Source of the DNA: Geobacteraceae bacterium
GTDB taxonomy: Bacteria; Desulfobacterota; Desulfuromonadia; Geobacterales; Pseudopelobacteraceae
DNA length: 64,000 bases
Assembly (NCBI GenBank): GCA_025355965.1
Contig: JANXYR010000043.1
Location: 62,001-126,000, forward strand
Direction: 5' to 3'
Within the stretch, counting starts at the first letter, position 1, and each line of letters begins with the position of its first letter. This document shows, piece by piece, positions 1-10,635 of the stretch. The position numbers and the translations under genes are program-made. The notes under the pieces are model-generated. The model was given only the letters and a program-made list of their open reading frames with translations, was not told the DNA's origin and made no database searches.

Positions 1-1437
1 ATTGTCCTGATAAACAAGAAAGGTTCTAAGATTCTCGGTTATAGGGACAATGAACTGATAGGCAAAAACTGGTTTGATGTCTGCCTTCCAGAATACATCC
101 AAGAAAAGGTGAGAGCAGTCTTTGCACTCCAACTCGCCGGTAAACTTACTCCTGTCGAGTTCTATGAAAACCCGGTTATCAACCAAAATGGCGAAGAACG
201 ACTCATCGCCTTTCACAACACGCTCCTGTATGACGAGAACGGAATTAGCGGCGTGCTGTTTTCCGGGGAAGACATTACCGAGCAACGCATGACGCAAAAC
301 GAACTCCTAAAAAATCAAAAGTTGGAATCTCTTGGTGTCCTTGCTGGCGGCATTGCACACGACTTCAACAACATCCTCACCGGCATTATGGGAAACATCT
401 CCTTTGCCCGTATGTCACTTGGAAAACCCGAAAAAGCGGAACAACTGCTTGAAAACGCCGAGATGGCATCCCTGCGAGCATCTTCGCTTGCCACCCAGCT
501 CTTGACTTTTGCAAAAGGTGGTAAGCCGATTAAGCAAAGAGTCTCTGTTGTCCATATTCTGGAAGAAACACTGTCATTGACCCTTAGGGGCGCAAACGTA
601 AAAGGAGTCGTTGAAATTCCTGAGTCCCTTCACGCCATCGAGGCGGATGAAGGGCAAATAAGTCAGGTATTCAACAATCTTATAATCAATGCCGTGCAAG
701 CTATGCCTGGAGGAGGGACACTGACTGTTAAGGCTGAAAACACCACTTTGAAGGCTAACAACAAGCTGTTACTTTCGCAAGGTGGGTACGTTATTCTGTC
801 GTTTTCCGACCAAGGCTGCGGTATTTCTAAAGAGGATCAGAAGAAGATATTTGACCCCTATTTCACCACCAAGTCAGGTGGTAATGGCTTAGGACTCGCT
901 TCTGCCAACTCTATAATAAGCAGGCACGGTGGACATATCGGTTTAGAATCAATTGTAGGAGAAGGGGCTATCTTCACAATATACCTGCCATCAATCGACG
1001 AAACAGACTCAAAATATCAAGCAACCTCCCTTACACAGACGACAGATAACCATATTGGCGGTTCCATTCTTGTCATGGATGACGAGAAGATGATCTTGGA
1101 TTTACTAACTGAAATGTTGGAATTCCTGGGATATCAGGTGACGACGTGTGAGAATGGCGCAGAGGCAGTTGCAAAGTATAAAGCAAACATGGAATCAGGA
1201 ACACCGTTTTTGGCGGTTATTATGGACCTGACCATACCAGGCGGCATGGGAGGGAAAGAAGCAGCAGAGCAGATTCTTTCCATTGAACCAAATGCGAGTC
1301 TGATCGTATCGAGCGGGTATTCAAACGACCCAATCATGTCTGACTACGGCTCCCACGGTTTTATCGGGGCGGTGACAAAACCGTACAACATTAAGCAATT
1401 AAGTCAACTTTTCAGTTCAGTACTGTGTAAATGTTAG
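1..1437 (+). CDS. Hybrid sensor histidine kinase (PAS - HisKA - HATPase - REC), 5' end truncated by window edge
   Basis: Frame is open from base 1 (IVLINKKGSKILGYRDNELIGKNWF, PAS-like). H-box GGIAHDFNNILTGI, N-box NLIINAVQAM, G-boxes DQGCGIS and GGNGLGLA, C-terminal receiver VMDDEKMIL...IMDLTIPGGMGG...TKPY. Confidence 0.9.
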   Translation: MVLINKKGSKILGYRDNELIGKNWFDVCLPEYIQEKVRAVFALQLAGKLTPVEFYENPVINQNGEERLIAFHNTLLYDENGISGVLFSGEDITEQRMTQNELLKNQKLESLGVLAGGIAHDFNNILTGIMGNISFARMSLGKPEKAEQLLENAEMASLRASSLATQLLTFAKGGKPIKQRVSVVHILEETLSLTLRGANVKGVVEIPESLHAIEADEGQISQVFNNLIINAVQAMPGGGTLTVKAENTTLKANNKLLLSQGGYVILSFSDQGCGISKEDQKKIFDPYFTTKSGGNGLGLASANSIISRHGGHIGLESIVGEGAIFTIYLPSIDETDSKYQATSLTQTTDNHIGGSILVMDDEKMILDLLTEMLEFLGYQVTTCENGAEAVAKYKANMESGTPFLAVIMDLTIPGGMGGKEAAEQILSIEPNASLIVSSGYSNDPIMSDYGSHGFIGAVTKPYNIKQLSQLFSSVLCKC

Positions 1438-1519
1438 ACATTTCAACCGGGGATACTATGTTGGCATAATAGCTACTTGGGAGAGGATGTGTAATATTAT
1501 CAGACTGTTCTGAGCAGCT

Positions 1520-1547
1520 AAAGGCGGTCATCCGGCCGCCTTTATTG
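1520..1547 (+). terminator. Intrinsic terminator after the histidine kinase
   Basis: AAAGGCGGtcatCCGGCCGCCTTT hairpin followed by TATTGTT. Confidence 0.6.
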
Positions 1548-1570
1548 TTATAAAGTCGCGCCTCACATTG

Positions 1571-2077
1571 CTAATGCCCCTGTACTCCTCCCCTCATAAC
1601 TCCTGGCGGTCTGATAAACGCCAAAAACTGTTCCTGAAGCCGCTCTGCCTCCACTATATTACCAGACAGGCGCAGAACTTCAATTACGCATTCGGCCGTA
1701 CACAACCCAAACTCTTTCTGGTTTTTCCTGAGGTTGTATACTGATTTTTCACCTGTGGACAGACAGATACGACGAATATTCTGAAGGTAGGGACTTCGTT
1801 GGTGGATCTTACGAGCTTCATGCCAAGTGCCATCAATCAGGACAACCCGGTGTATACCGGTAAAATCATCTCCAGTTTCGTCCATGGATCCTGGATAAAT
1901 CAGTGCAACACCTCCTCCAGCAATCTCCTCCAGCAACCTGTCAGGAGGATTCATCCGGTCCCAGCAAACCTGTTCGGCTGCATCTCCCAAAACATCCACC
2001 ACAAGGCGGCCGGTATTGGATCGTTTTTCGAACTCTTTGAAATGGGTCAGCAGTGTGATTTTCATATCATGATCCAT
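1571..2077 (-). CDS. DTW domain protein (tRNA-uridine aminocarboxypropyltransferase-like)
   Basis: VVLIDGTWHEARKI (DTW motif) in a 168-aa ORF. Confidence 0.8.
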   Translation of the reverse strand: MDHDMKITLLTHFKEFEKRSNTGRLVVDVLGDAAEQVCWDRMNPPDRLLEEIAGGGVALIYPGSMDETGDDFTGIHRVVLIDGTWHEARKIHQRSPYLQNIRRICLSTGEKSVYNLRKNQKEFGLCTAECVIEVLRLSGNIVEAERLQEQFLAFIRPPGVMRGGVQGH

Positions 2078-2083
2078 CTGCTA

Positions 2084-2554
2084 TCATTGGACCGCAACGA
2101 TGGTAAACGACGTTGCACCAGCCTTCACTTCATCGCCGCTCCGCAACCCCAGTAATGAGCGTCCCAGCGGTGAACCGGGTGTAATGACCACAATTTCATC
2201 ATCACTATTGCCAATTTTCATGCCTCCAGCCTGGGGACCAAGAAAAATCCGCTTGACAGCCCCAGCCAAATCTTCAAGGGTAACCAGAGCAGTCAGACGA
2301 ATCGGCGCTTCATCGTCAAAATCATGTAGCGTCAGGGTACGGTAGCTTTCCAACGCAACCCGAATCTCCTGGGCGCGGTTGGCCTGTCCCTGGGCAATAT
2401 AGGAGGCCTCAAGAGCTGTGGTATCGTACTTGTTATCGGGAAGGCATTCGGAGTGGGTGGCGGCCGCGTGGGCCGCCCTTGCAGCGGTTGAGGATACAGC
2501 AAGATCGGCAGAAAGCACTGTGATAATTTCTTGTATTATTTGCTCTTTGGACAT
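2084..2554 (-). CDS. GreA/GreB-type C-terminal domain protein
   Basis: C-terminal VITPGSPLGRSLLGLRSGDEV resembles the GreA/GreB C-terminal domain. Confidence 0.75.
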   Translation of the reverse strand: MSKEQIIQEIITVLSADLAVSSTAARAAHAAATHSECLPDNKYDTTALEASYIAQGQANRAQEIRVALESYRTLTLHDFDDEAPIRLTALVTLEDLAGAVKRIFLGPQAGGMKIGNSDDEIVVITPGSPLGRSLLGLRSGDEVKAGATSFTIVAVQ

Positions 2555-2606
2555 GCAGTTAAAATATCCTTTTGAAAAGTTTCATATCGAAAAAGCCTCT
2601 TTGATC

Positions 2607-2987
2607 TTATTCCAGCACCTTGGCATCAACAGCAAAATATTCAGATTCGCCAAAGCAGTTAGTCGGTATTCCTTTGTGCTGTTCGTAAGAAAGAGAAACC
2701 TTTTTTCCAATGGATGAATTGATTCTGTTGATCACCGCCTTGTCCCGCACAGAAAAAAGGAATTTTTCCGGCAACGCGCCAGGGACCGGCAGCATTTGCA
2801 ACTCTCCCTCCCAGGTCTTGCATAGCCACCCTTTTTCTGAAAACTTTTGAACGTAACCGACTCTATCCCCTTTGGAATAGCTCCAGTTCAGCGCCATAAG
2901 GAGATAACCACTACACAGAACAAGCACGACTACAATAAGCAGCAGAGCTATTTTAATCACCTTTTTCTTCATTTGTTCACCCGTCAT
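2607..2987 (-). CDS. Conserved hypothetical membrane-anchored protein
   Basis: Single N-terminal TM segment; no family recognised. Confidence 0.5.
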   Translation of the reverse strand: MTGEQMKKKVIKIALLLIVVVLVLCSGYLLMALNWSYSKGDRVGYVQKFSEKGWLCKTWEGELQMLPVPGALPEKFLFSVRDKAVINRINSSIGKKVSLSYEQHKGIPTNCFGESEYFAVDAKVLE

Positions 2988-3141
2988 TAGTCCCCCATGA
3001 TCTGTTTATTGTATTAAACCATGTTTTTAAATTGGAATGACATGTTCATCCCGTTCTCATCTATAAACTACAATTCAACTACGCCCTGACCATACCATGC
3101 TCCATGACAAAATGAAACCTCGCGGGCCTTGAGTTTCATAC

Positions 3142-4002
3142 TCAGTGCGCTCGGATGGACAGTGTTTCAAGACGCGCGATGCGTTCCTCCATTGGTGGGT
3201 GTGTCGAAAAGAGCGACATCAATCCGCCTCCTGTCAGCGGGTTGACGATAAACATGTGAGCTGTCGCGGGTCGGGCATCCAGCATCGGTATAGCTTGGGA
3301 AGCTGTCTGCAGTTTGCGCAGCGCACTGGCCAGCGCCAGCGGCCTACCGCAGATCTCCGCGCCGGAAGCATCTGCCAGATATTCGCGAGAGCGTGACACG
3401 GCCATCTGGATCAGCATTGCAGCGATGGGAGCGACAATCGCCATCACCAACGTAGCAACCAAGCCTCCTCCACCCTCTTCATCATCACCCCGTCCGGCGC
3501 CGAACATTGCACCCCACTGCAGCATGTGGCCGATCATAGAGATGGCACCGGCAAAGGTTGCGGCAATGCTGGAGATCAGTATGTCGCGGTTTTTGACATG
3601 AGCCAGTTCATGGGCCATGACCCCTTCCAACTCATCCGGCGTAAGAACACGCAGAATGCCTTGGGTGGCGGCAACAGCAGCATGATCCGGGTTTCGTCCT
3701 GTTGCAAAGGCATTGGGGGAGTCGTCAGGAATGATGTACACCTTGGGCATGGGGAGCCCGGCCCTACCGGCAAGTGACTCAATCATTCCGTAAAAAGATG
3801 GGTGAATCTCACTGGTAATTTCCTGGGCGTTGTACATTCTGAGGACAATCTTGTCGGAAAACCAGTAGGAACCGAAGTTCATGGCGGCCGCCATCAGGAA
3901 GGCAATCATCATACCACCCTTACCACCAATTGCGCCCCCCATAGCAACCAGTAAAAGAGTAAGCAGGGAAAGAAGAAATGTTGTTTTGATGATATTGCTC
4001 AT
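3142..4002 (-). CDS. htpX: Zinc metalloprotease HtpX (M48)
   Basis: [10 protein letters not shown] (HExxH), TM segments, [11 protein letters not shown]; preferred start at 4002 has SD GGAGGTG. Confidence 0.93.
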   Translation of the reverse strand: MSNIIKTTFLLSLLTLLLVAMGGAIGGKGGMMIAFLMAAAMNFGSYWFSDKIVLRMYNAQEITSEIHPSFYGMIESLAGRAGLPMPKVYIIPDDSPNAFATGRNPDHAAVAATQGILRVLTPDELEGVMAHELAHVKNRDILISSIAATFAGAISMIGHMLQWGAMFGAGRGDDEEGGGGLVATLVMAIVAPIAAMLIQMAVSRSREYLADASGAEICGRPLALASALRKLQTASQAIPMLDARPATAHMFIVNPLTGGGLMSLFSTHPPMEERIARLETLSIRAH

Positions 4003-4032
4003 TTTTATCACCTCCGACGATTTGATTTGGCG

Positions 4033-6708
4033 TTACTGCGCCATCCGTTTTAAAACCTGCTCCAGTTTGCGCAACTCCTCGCCGTAACCGCCCCAGTTAC
4101 CCTGACGTTGCAGATTGATTGCCTTTTCATAAATGCTCATCGCCTCTTTGGCTAGCGCAGATGGTGATGCTTTAGAATCCGTTGCAACCGTCGTAGCGGC
4201 AGTAGCAGCAGCTTTTTTAGCTCCGAATAATCTTTGCAGGGCGAGTTCCAGGTTTTCTTCCATGACGACCTGATCGCCGAAGGCGACAATTACCCGTTTC
4301 AACTCAGGTAGACCGGCTTTATCAGCTGCAAGGAACAGTGGTTGGACGTAGAGCAACGATTTTTCAATCGGAATTACCAGTAAACTTCCACGGATAACTT
4401 CTGATCCTCGCTGGTTCCAGAGCGTCAACTGTTGAGAAATAAAAGAATCCTGGTTGATGCGGGCGTCGATCTGTTTCGGGCCATAAATCAGGCGGTCACG
4501 CGGGAATGTATAGGCACGGATCTTACCGTAATTGGGTCCATCACAACGGGCCGTCAGCCAAGCCGCCAGATTGTCACGCTTGGAGGGGGTAAACGGCAGC
4601 AGCAGGATGTACTCTTCCACTTTTTCACCCGGCAGCTTCATGATAGTGTAGTAGGGCTCCATCGGCTTTTCGCCAAGAGCTGGGACCTGCCAGAGATTCT
4701 CCTTGTTGTAGAAGACCTTCGGGTCGGTCATGTGGTATGCGGCAAACATGGCAGCCTGCAGTTGAAGAAACTGATGCGGGTAGCGGACATGTTTACGCAG
4801 ATCATCCGGCATTGCGGTCATCGGCTTCAGCAGCTCAGGAAACATCTTGGCATAGGCCTTCACCAGTATATCGTTCGGGTCGCTGATGTAGAAGCTGACT
4901 GACCCGTTGTAAGCGTCAATAACCGCCTTTACCGAGTTTCTCATATAGTTGATGCCACCCTGAATCGGTTTTGAATAGGGGAGCCTGTCCGAATAGGTAT
5001 AGGCATCGATGATCCATTTGAGCGCGCCCTTCTCGTCAACAACCATGTAGGGGTCACCATCGAAACGGAGGAAGGGCGCAATTGCTCTGACCCGCTCATT
5101 GATATTGCGGTTATAGACAATCCGGCTCTCGGGGGTTATATCTGACGAAAGCAGGATTTTTTCTGTTTTGAATTTGGCCGCAAAAAGGGCTTTTTTAAGA
5201 AGAGAATCGATCGGCACCCCACCGTTACCGGCATAGGTCGTGTTGATATTTCCTGTAGCGGTTGGATAGCTGAATTCCGGCACCTTTGTCTTAACTACAA
5301 CATAGTCGTTAGACAGCTCACCGAAATAGATTTCCGGTCTGGTCACTTTTATATCGGCCAGGCTGACGGCCGGGATGTCTTTTACGAAAAACTCGGGGAG
5401 TCCTTCCTTGCTGATACGACTGACCGGACCGAAGGTAATGCCGTTACCGTGGGTAAAGATGAGACGCTCATTAATCCAGTTTTTACTCGGAAGATCGGCG
5501 TAGGAAAGCTCTCGCGGCGATAGCATGACCTGTGTGTACTGGCCGTTCACCTTATAACGGTCGTTATCTACATCAAAAAATTTGTAATAGGTCCTAATCT
5601 GCTGCAGCTGGCTGTACGTCTTAAGCAGCGGTTCATGGTCCCAAAGCCGGATGTTTTTGATGGTGGCATCATTGTTGGCTATATCAGCAGCCGAAAGCTT
5701 CGTGTCAACATCGAATGGTACGGTTTCAATCTTTTCCAGATCGTAGCCAAAACGGGTAAACTTAAGATTGTTCTCGATGTAAGGTGTCTCAAGGGCCAGT
5801 TCGTTTGGTGCAACCTTGAATTTCTGCAGTACACCCGGATAGAGCCTTATGCCGATTACGTACAGTGCAACCACTACCAGCGGCGGCAGCAGCGCCATGC
5901 GCCATGCACCTTTCCAGATTCCGATCGCCAGTATGCCACCCGCCAGTGGCGTCAGGAAAGTCAAAATTTCATAGGTCAGCAGGCGGGAATTGATATCCAC
6001 ATATCCCGCGCCATAAAAAGCGCCGTTATTCGAATACAGCAGCCTGAAACTATCTAGATAGAAACCGGCCGCGAGCACGCAGGCAAAAACCCAGGCCAAG
6101 ACCGCCAAGTGGCGCCGAACCTTTTCGTCAACCGCTGCACCGCGCTCGGTCAGGGTGATACCGCCATGGACATAATAAACCAACCCGGTGATGACTACTG
6201 CTGCCAACAGCGCGAATCCGGCAAATCCTTGAAGTATTTCCCAGAACGGCAAACTGAACAGGTAGAAACCGATATCCTTGCCGATGACCGGATCAACTGT
6301 TCCGACGTTCACTCTGTTACTAAAAAGCAGTACCTCTTCCCAGCGTAAAGCACCCCAATTGCCTGCAAATAGCGCAAGTAGCATGCCGGCCAGCATACTT
6401 ATCGGCTTTACAAGGCGAGCGGCTTCATCTCTGTTTATCCGGAGATTGCCACCTCCTAAAATGAATATGCCGGACATTGAAAATTGTGCTCTGTTCGCAT
6501 ATAGAAGATTAATCACTATAACTGCAAACAGAACAACTCCGAAGAGCAGCCCGATCCCTGTTTTTGCGTACAGGGTGGTCATGAATACCGATGAGAAACC
6601 TGTCTCAATAAAAAAGAGCCAATCCGTATAGTAATTAAGCAGAGATGACACAAAGGGGAGTATCACCGAAATGAGAATCAGAAGCAGAATGAACTTGTTT
6701 TTAAGCAT
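4033..6708 (-). CDS. UPF0182 family membrane protein
   Basis: 891-aa protein with N-terminal TMs and UPF0182-type sequence (THGNGITFGPVSRISKEGLPEFFVKDIP). Confidence 0.9.
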   Translation of the reverse strand: MLKNKFILLLILISVILPFVSSLLNYYTDWLFFIETGFSSVFMTTLYAKTGIGLLFGVVLFAVIVINLLYANRAQFSMSGIFILGGGNLRINRDEAARLVKPISMLAGMLLALFAGNWGALRWEEVLLFSNRVNVGTVDPVIGKDIGFYLFSLPFWEILQGFAGFALLAAVVITGLVYYVHGGITLTERGAAVDEKVRRHLAVLAWVFACVLAAGFYLDSFRLLYSNNGAFYGAGYVDINSRLLTYEILTFLTPLAGGILAIGIWKGAWRMALLPPLVVVALYVIGIRLYPGVLQKFKVAPNELALETPYIENNLKFTRFGYDLEKIETVPFDVDTKLSAADIANNDATIKNIRLWDHEPLLKTYSQLQQIRTYYKFFDVDNDRYKVNGQYTQVMLSPRELSYADLPSKNWINERLIFTHGNGITFGPVSRISKEGLPEFFVKDIPAVSLADIKVTRPEIYFGELSNDYVVVKTKVPEFSYPTATGNINTTYAGNGGVPIDSLLKKALFAAKFKTEKILLSSDITPESRIVYNRNINERVRAIAPFLRFDGDPYMVVDEKGALKWIIDAYTYSDRLPYSKPIQGGINYMRNSVKAVIDAYNGSVSFYISDPNDILVKAYAKMFPELLKPMTAMPDDLRKHVRYPHQFLQLQAAMFAAYHMTDPKVFYNKENLWQVPALGEKPMEPYYTIMKLPGEKVEEYILLLPFTPSKRDNLAAWLTARCDGPNYGKIRAYTFPRDRLIYGPKQIDARINQDSFISQQLTLWNQRGSEVIRGSLLVIPIEKSLLYVQPLFLAADKAGLPELKRVIVAFGDQVVMEENLELALQRLFGAKKAAATAATTVATDSKASPSALAKEAMSIYEKAINLQRQGNWGGYGEELRKLEQVLKRMAQ

Positions 6709-6747
6709 GAGGGTCTCCTTGGTTCGAGGTTTGAAACGGTTATAGCC

Positions 6748-7485
6748 TTAATCTGCCAGATGTGGTTGATGAAGTTTGACCGGCGTACTCCGCCGGAGTC
6801 TCAGGTTAAGCATCTCAACCAACACCGAGAAAGCCATGGCGAAATAGATGTATCCCTTAGGTATGTGCATGTCGAATCCATCACCGATAAGAGCTACGCC
6901 GATCAAGAGTAGAAAACTGAGCGCCAGCATCTTGATGGTCGGGTGTTTCTCAACAAATGCGCTGATCTTTCCGGAAAAGAGCATCATGAACCCGACTGCT
7001 ATGACTACCGCTGCAATCATTATAGCAAGCTGACTAGCCATCCCCAGGGCGGTGATGATTGAATCAAGGGAGAATACAATATCGAGGAGGAGGATTTGAA
7101 CAATAACCGCACCAAATGTTGTCCCGACACTGGCAGATGAGATTTCCTCCTCACCTTCAAGCTTCTCGTGTATTTCCATGGTGCTTTTCCAGAGCAGAAA
7201 AAGTCCACCGGAAATCAGGATCAGGTCGCGTCCGGAAATTTCGTTGCCCAGCACTGTAAACAGTGGTGCAGTGAGTCCCATCAGCCATGTCAGTGAAAAA
7301 AGCAACCCAATGCGGATAAACATCGCCAAACCGAGACCAACAAGCCTGGCTTTCTCCTGCTGATGCACGGGGAGCTTGCTCGCTTGAATAGAGACAAAAA
7401 TAATATTGTCAATCCCGAGTACAATCTCCAATGCGCTGAGTGTCACCAGTGCCATCCAAACCTGCGGATCAGTAAACCATTCCAT
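6748..7485 (-). CDS. TerC family integral membrane protein
   Basis: LEIVLGIDNIIFVSI and LDIVFSLDSIITALGM TerC signature repeats. Confidence 0.9.
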   Translation of the reverse strand: MEWFTDPQVWMALVTLSALEIVLGIDNIIFVSIQASKLPVHQQEKARLVGLGLAMFIRIGLLFSLTWLMGLTAPLFTVLGNEISGRDLILISGGLFLLWKSTMEIHEKLEGEEEISSASVGTTFGAVIVQILLLDIVFSLDSIITALGMASQLAIMIAAVVIAVGFMMLFSGKISAFVEKHPTIKMLALSFLLLIGVALIGDGFDMHIPKGYIYFAMAFSVLVEMLNLRLRRSTPVKLHQPHLAD

Positions 7486-7525
7486 CGTTGTTCCCTCCTA
7501 AATTTCTTCAACCCTCACATTATAC

Positions 7526-7577
7526 CAAAAAAAAGACCTTTACCCACGGCGTAAAAAACGCATTGGATAAAGGTCTT
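7526..7577 (-). terminator. Riboswitch-controlled intrinsic terminator upstream of terC
   Basis: Minus strand AAGACCTTTATCCA...TGGGTAAAGGTCTTTTTTTTT; the 5' arm is the 3' end of the yybP-ykoY aptamer. Confidence 0.8.
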
Positions 7578-7702
7578 GCTTGCGATAATCATCGTTCCCG
7601 GCCCGAGTCTTGCGACTGTGTTGACGAACGCGGGATCAGCCATGTCTCCGGCTGATAGCTACTCCCCTTCATTGAAGCTGTTACTCTAGAGGTACAGCTT
7701 CA
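7560..7702 (-). ncRNA. yybP-ykoY (Mn2+) riboswitch aptamer upstream of terC
   Basis: Minus strand contains GGGGAGUAGCUaucagccggagacauggcugau...CGUCAACA...GGCCGGGA...GCAAGACCUUUAUCC, matching conserved yybP-ykoY elements. Confidence 0.85.
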
Positions 7703-7721
7703 CATCTGTCAAGCAGTTTTA

Positions 7722-8576
7722 TCATTTACCTCCACCATAGCTATGCAGTCCTGACAGAAAAAGGTTGACCCCTAAGTAGCAGAAGATTGTAGCTGCAAAG
7801 CCGATGATCGAAAGCCAGGCGGCACGCTTGCCAACCCACCCCTTCGTAATACGTGCGTGCAGGAAGGCCGCGTACACGAACCAGACGATTAGCGACCACG
7901 TTTCTTTCGGATCCCAGCTCCAGTAGGTTCCCCAAGCGTAATTGGCCCAGGCTGCACCGGTAATTATGCCCAGCGTAAGCAGAGGGAAGCCGACCATGAT
8001 TGCCTGATAATTGAGGTCGTCAAGCACCCTGATGGGAGGAAACATACTCATAACACTAGCTTCGCCAGTTTTTTGATCGTTTGCATCATGATTTGCCTTG
8101 ATCAGATACATGATTGAAATACCACAGGCCACGGCAAAAGCGGCGTAACCAAGGAAGCAGGTGACAACGTGATATAGCAGCCAGTTACTCTGCAGGGCAG
8201 GAACGAGCGGTTCTATTCCTGTGTTTAGTCCGAGTTGCGCCCATGCCATGCCAAGCAGGGCAAAGGGCATGACAAAGGCGCCGATCACACGGTACTTGTA
8301 CTTAATGTCGAGCAGGGCATAAATCAGTACGATCGTCCAGGCAAAGAAGACTACCGACTCGTAAAGGTTTGAGAGCGGAGCATGTCCCACGCCCATGTCA
8401 TATGATTCCTTCCAGCGCAGGGCTATTGCAACGGACTGGGCAAGGAGACCTAAGTATGCCGTTATCATGGCTGCTGTGCCAAGCGTCTTGGCACGCGAAG
8501 CAAGAAAAATAAAAAAGAGAATCATTGATGTTAGGTAAGCAAAGGTTGTTATGTTGAAAAGCAGTGAACTGGTCAT
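7722..8576 (-). CDS. ccsA: Cytochrome c biogenesis protein CcsA/CcsB-type
   Basis: WGTYWSWDPKETWSLIVWFVYAAFLHAR tryptophan-rich WWD-type motif. Confidence 0.9.
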   Translation of the reverse strand: MTSSLLFNITTFAYLTSMILFFIFLASRAKTLGTAAMITAYLGLLAQSVAIALRWKESYDMGVGHAPLSNLYESVVFFAWTIVLIYALLDIKYKYRVIGAFVMPFALLGMAWAQLGLNTGIEPLVPALQSNWLLYHVVTCFLGYAAFAVACGISIMYLIKANHDANDQKTGEASVMSMFPPIRVLDDLNYQAIMVGFPLLTLGIITGAAWANYAWGTYWSWDPKETWSLIVWFVYAAFLHARITKGWVGKRAAWLSIIGFAATIFCYLGVNLFLSGLHSYGGGK

Positions 8577-8578
8577 GA

Positions 8579-9955
8579 CTATTTCTCCTTGGTGAGATCT
8601 GATTTAAGCCGATCTACAAGCCCCTCGAATGTCTGCTGGAAGGCGCCCTGGTTTTTGCTGGCATTACCGCCGATGGTGACGGATCCATTCTGAATACGCA
8701 CCCAGATGCGGCGGTGTGACATGAAAAAAGCGGCATAAATACCGATCACCATCAGGAAACAACCCAACCATACAACCTCTACACCCGGATCTTTGGCCAC
8801 CTGCAGACCGGTGTACATCAACTCTTCAGCACCCTTGAAGTGGATGACCGGCCCTGTACCATGCTGCCGGGCGTGCTGGATGTTCAACTCCGGATGGTTG
8901 GCATAGACGACAAAACTTTCCGCTTTCCCATCTGCGGTATGCAGCTCTACTTGAGCAGCCGGTCCGGAAAGCCCAGGGGAGAATTGAGATACATCTTTCG
9001 TTGCCTCCATAACATGCATGCTGCTGCCATCAGGAAGGTTAACAGACGACTGACCTGCAATGGACAGTGACACAGGATTCTTACCATCCAGATCGCTAAC
9101 TGTGAAAAAATAGTTACCTGCATTGCCATAACTGGATTGATAGAAGGTAATCCCCTTGTAAGTAAGCGGGTCGTTAACTATGACACGAACATTTGTGTAA
9201 CCGGGTACAGGCTTGCCATTCTCCAGCACCGTCAGGATACTCTTAAACTCCTTAGGTGCGCCGTTCGCATATTTGGCCACGCTAAACTTCTCCAAGCGCA
9301 GCGAGAAACCAAGGTCAAGCTCCTTTTCAGAGCGTAACATGATTTTGGAAACACTCCCTCCTTCGGGAATATTTACAAAGCTCTTGAACCCAATAAGCGA
9401 ACCGATCATGGCACCGATAAAGATAATGATGACACTCAGATGGACGAAATAGACTGACAGCCTGCACCAAGGAGTTTTCTGGGCAAAGAGGTGCCAAGTG
9501 CCATCGACCTCAGTCACTACCGGTTCGGCAAATTCTGCACTTAGAAAGGCAACAACCCGTTCCTTGACTGGCGTCGACTCATTCGAACTCTTGATCGTTG
9601 CCTGGTTGGCAAGTGACTTTTCCAAACCGTCACTCATTATCGTTACCGGGAGGGTGATAATTTTCCAGATATGGGGTAGCCGCTTGATGGAACAGGATAT
9701 CAGGTTCGAGGTCAGCAGATATAGCAGCAGGATGAACCACCACGAATGGTACATATCGAAAAAGCCAAGTGTCTTGTAGAGCTTGATTTTGGCAGGGCTG
9801 ATTTGGGCAAGATATTCCTCCGGAGGTACCCCTTGTGGGATTACCGTCCCAATGATCGAGAGTATAGCCAGAGAGATCAACAGAAACATGGTCAGTTTAA
9901 GTGAACAGAAAAAATCCCAGAGGGAATGCAGAAAATTACGTTTAGGGGTTGTCAC
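8579..9955 (-). CDS. resB: ResB/Ccs1-like cytochrome c biogenesis protein
   Basis: Four-TM protein with ResB-type sequence directly upstream of ccsA. Confidence 0.88.
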   Translation of the reverse strand: MTTPKRNFLHSLWDFFCSLKLTMFLLISLAILSIIGTVIPQGVPPEEYLAQISPAKIKLYKTLGFFDMYHSWWFILLLYLLTSNLISCSIKRLPHIWKIITLPVTIMSDGLEKSLANQATIKSSNESTPVKERVVAFLSAEFAEPVVTEVDGTWHLFAQKTPWCRLSVYFVHLSVIIIFIGAMIGSLIGFKSFVNIPEGGSVSKIMLRSEKELDLGFSLRLEKFSVAKYANGAPKEFKSILTVLENGKPVPGYTNVRVIVNDPLTYKGITFYQSSYGNAGNYFFTVSDLDGKNPVSLSIAGQSSVNLPDGSSMHVMEATKDVSQFSPGLSGPAAQVELHTADGKAESFVVYANHPELNIQHARQHGTGPVIHFKGAEELMYTGLQVAKDPGVEVVWLGCFLMVIGIYAAFFMSHRRIWVRIQNGSVTIGGNASKNQGAFQQTFEGLVDRLKSDLTKEK

Positions 9956-10108
9956 GAGTTAGTTCTCCTTAAAAAAGTATACCGACATCCCTGTTAGTCA
10001 TGGGATTTATCGGAGTGTCTCCTGGTGCGGTAGCTGGTTAGTAGCCGTATTTCAAGAGCTGAATATTGATCTGACCAGCCAGATGTACATCTGTTGATAT
10101 AAAGTGTG

Positions 10109-10504
10109 TCATGTGAGATTTTGCGGGGGTACAAAAATAGGTCGGTAAACCCTGGGTAATGACCAAGATGGTTCTCGAAAGCTTTGTAAAGAAACCACCG
10201 GTGCATAGCTGAGCAATAAACTCTGACTAAGCGGGGCATGGCACGCGCAGCTGCAGAAGATCTTGCCGCAACAGCCTGAACCTTGTTCGCCGGTGCAGGG
10301 GCAATCGTCATCAGAAACATTAATTGTAGTACTGTAGGACAACTGTGCCGAGGCCAGGCCCGAATCCAGAGTGACGGTGCTGGCAAAGTTAGTTGCCGGC
10401 AGGGTTAGATAGATGGCAACTAGTAGAGTGGCGACCAGATATTTGTATGCTCGTGCGAAGTTCATTAGGTAACCCGAAATAGACATGACCGTTATCCTAT
10501 GCAA
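10109..10504 (-). CDS. Cys-rich secreted hypothetical protein
   Basis: Signal-like N-terminus; DDDCPCTGEQGSGCCGKIFCSCACHAP; no family recognised. Confidence 0.5.
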   Translation of the reverse strand: MHRITVMSISGYLMNFARAYKYLVATLLVAIYLTLPATNFASTVTLDSGLASAQLSYSTTINVSDDDCPCTGEQGSGCCGKIFCSCACHAPLSQSLLLSYAPVVSLQSFREPSWSLPRVYRPIFVPPQNLT

Positions 10505-10635
10505 TTAGTCGAAAAACGTCAACCATGTTAGTTGACACTACATCTCTTTTTTATTGAATATTTTGATCTGTCACAGAACGTGGTATAGTTGCGCCATGTT
10601 TTGTGGCATAGAGCGGATGGAACGAAGGAGCAATC

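Noticed and set aside
4432-6631. Multiple plus-strand ORFs across the UPF0182 gene
   Set aside because: Antisense shadows of a long, clearly coding gene; the same applies to most short ORFs overlapping dapL, cytochrome, ligA, Lon and PPIase genes.
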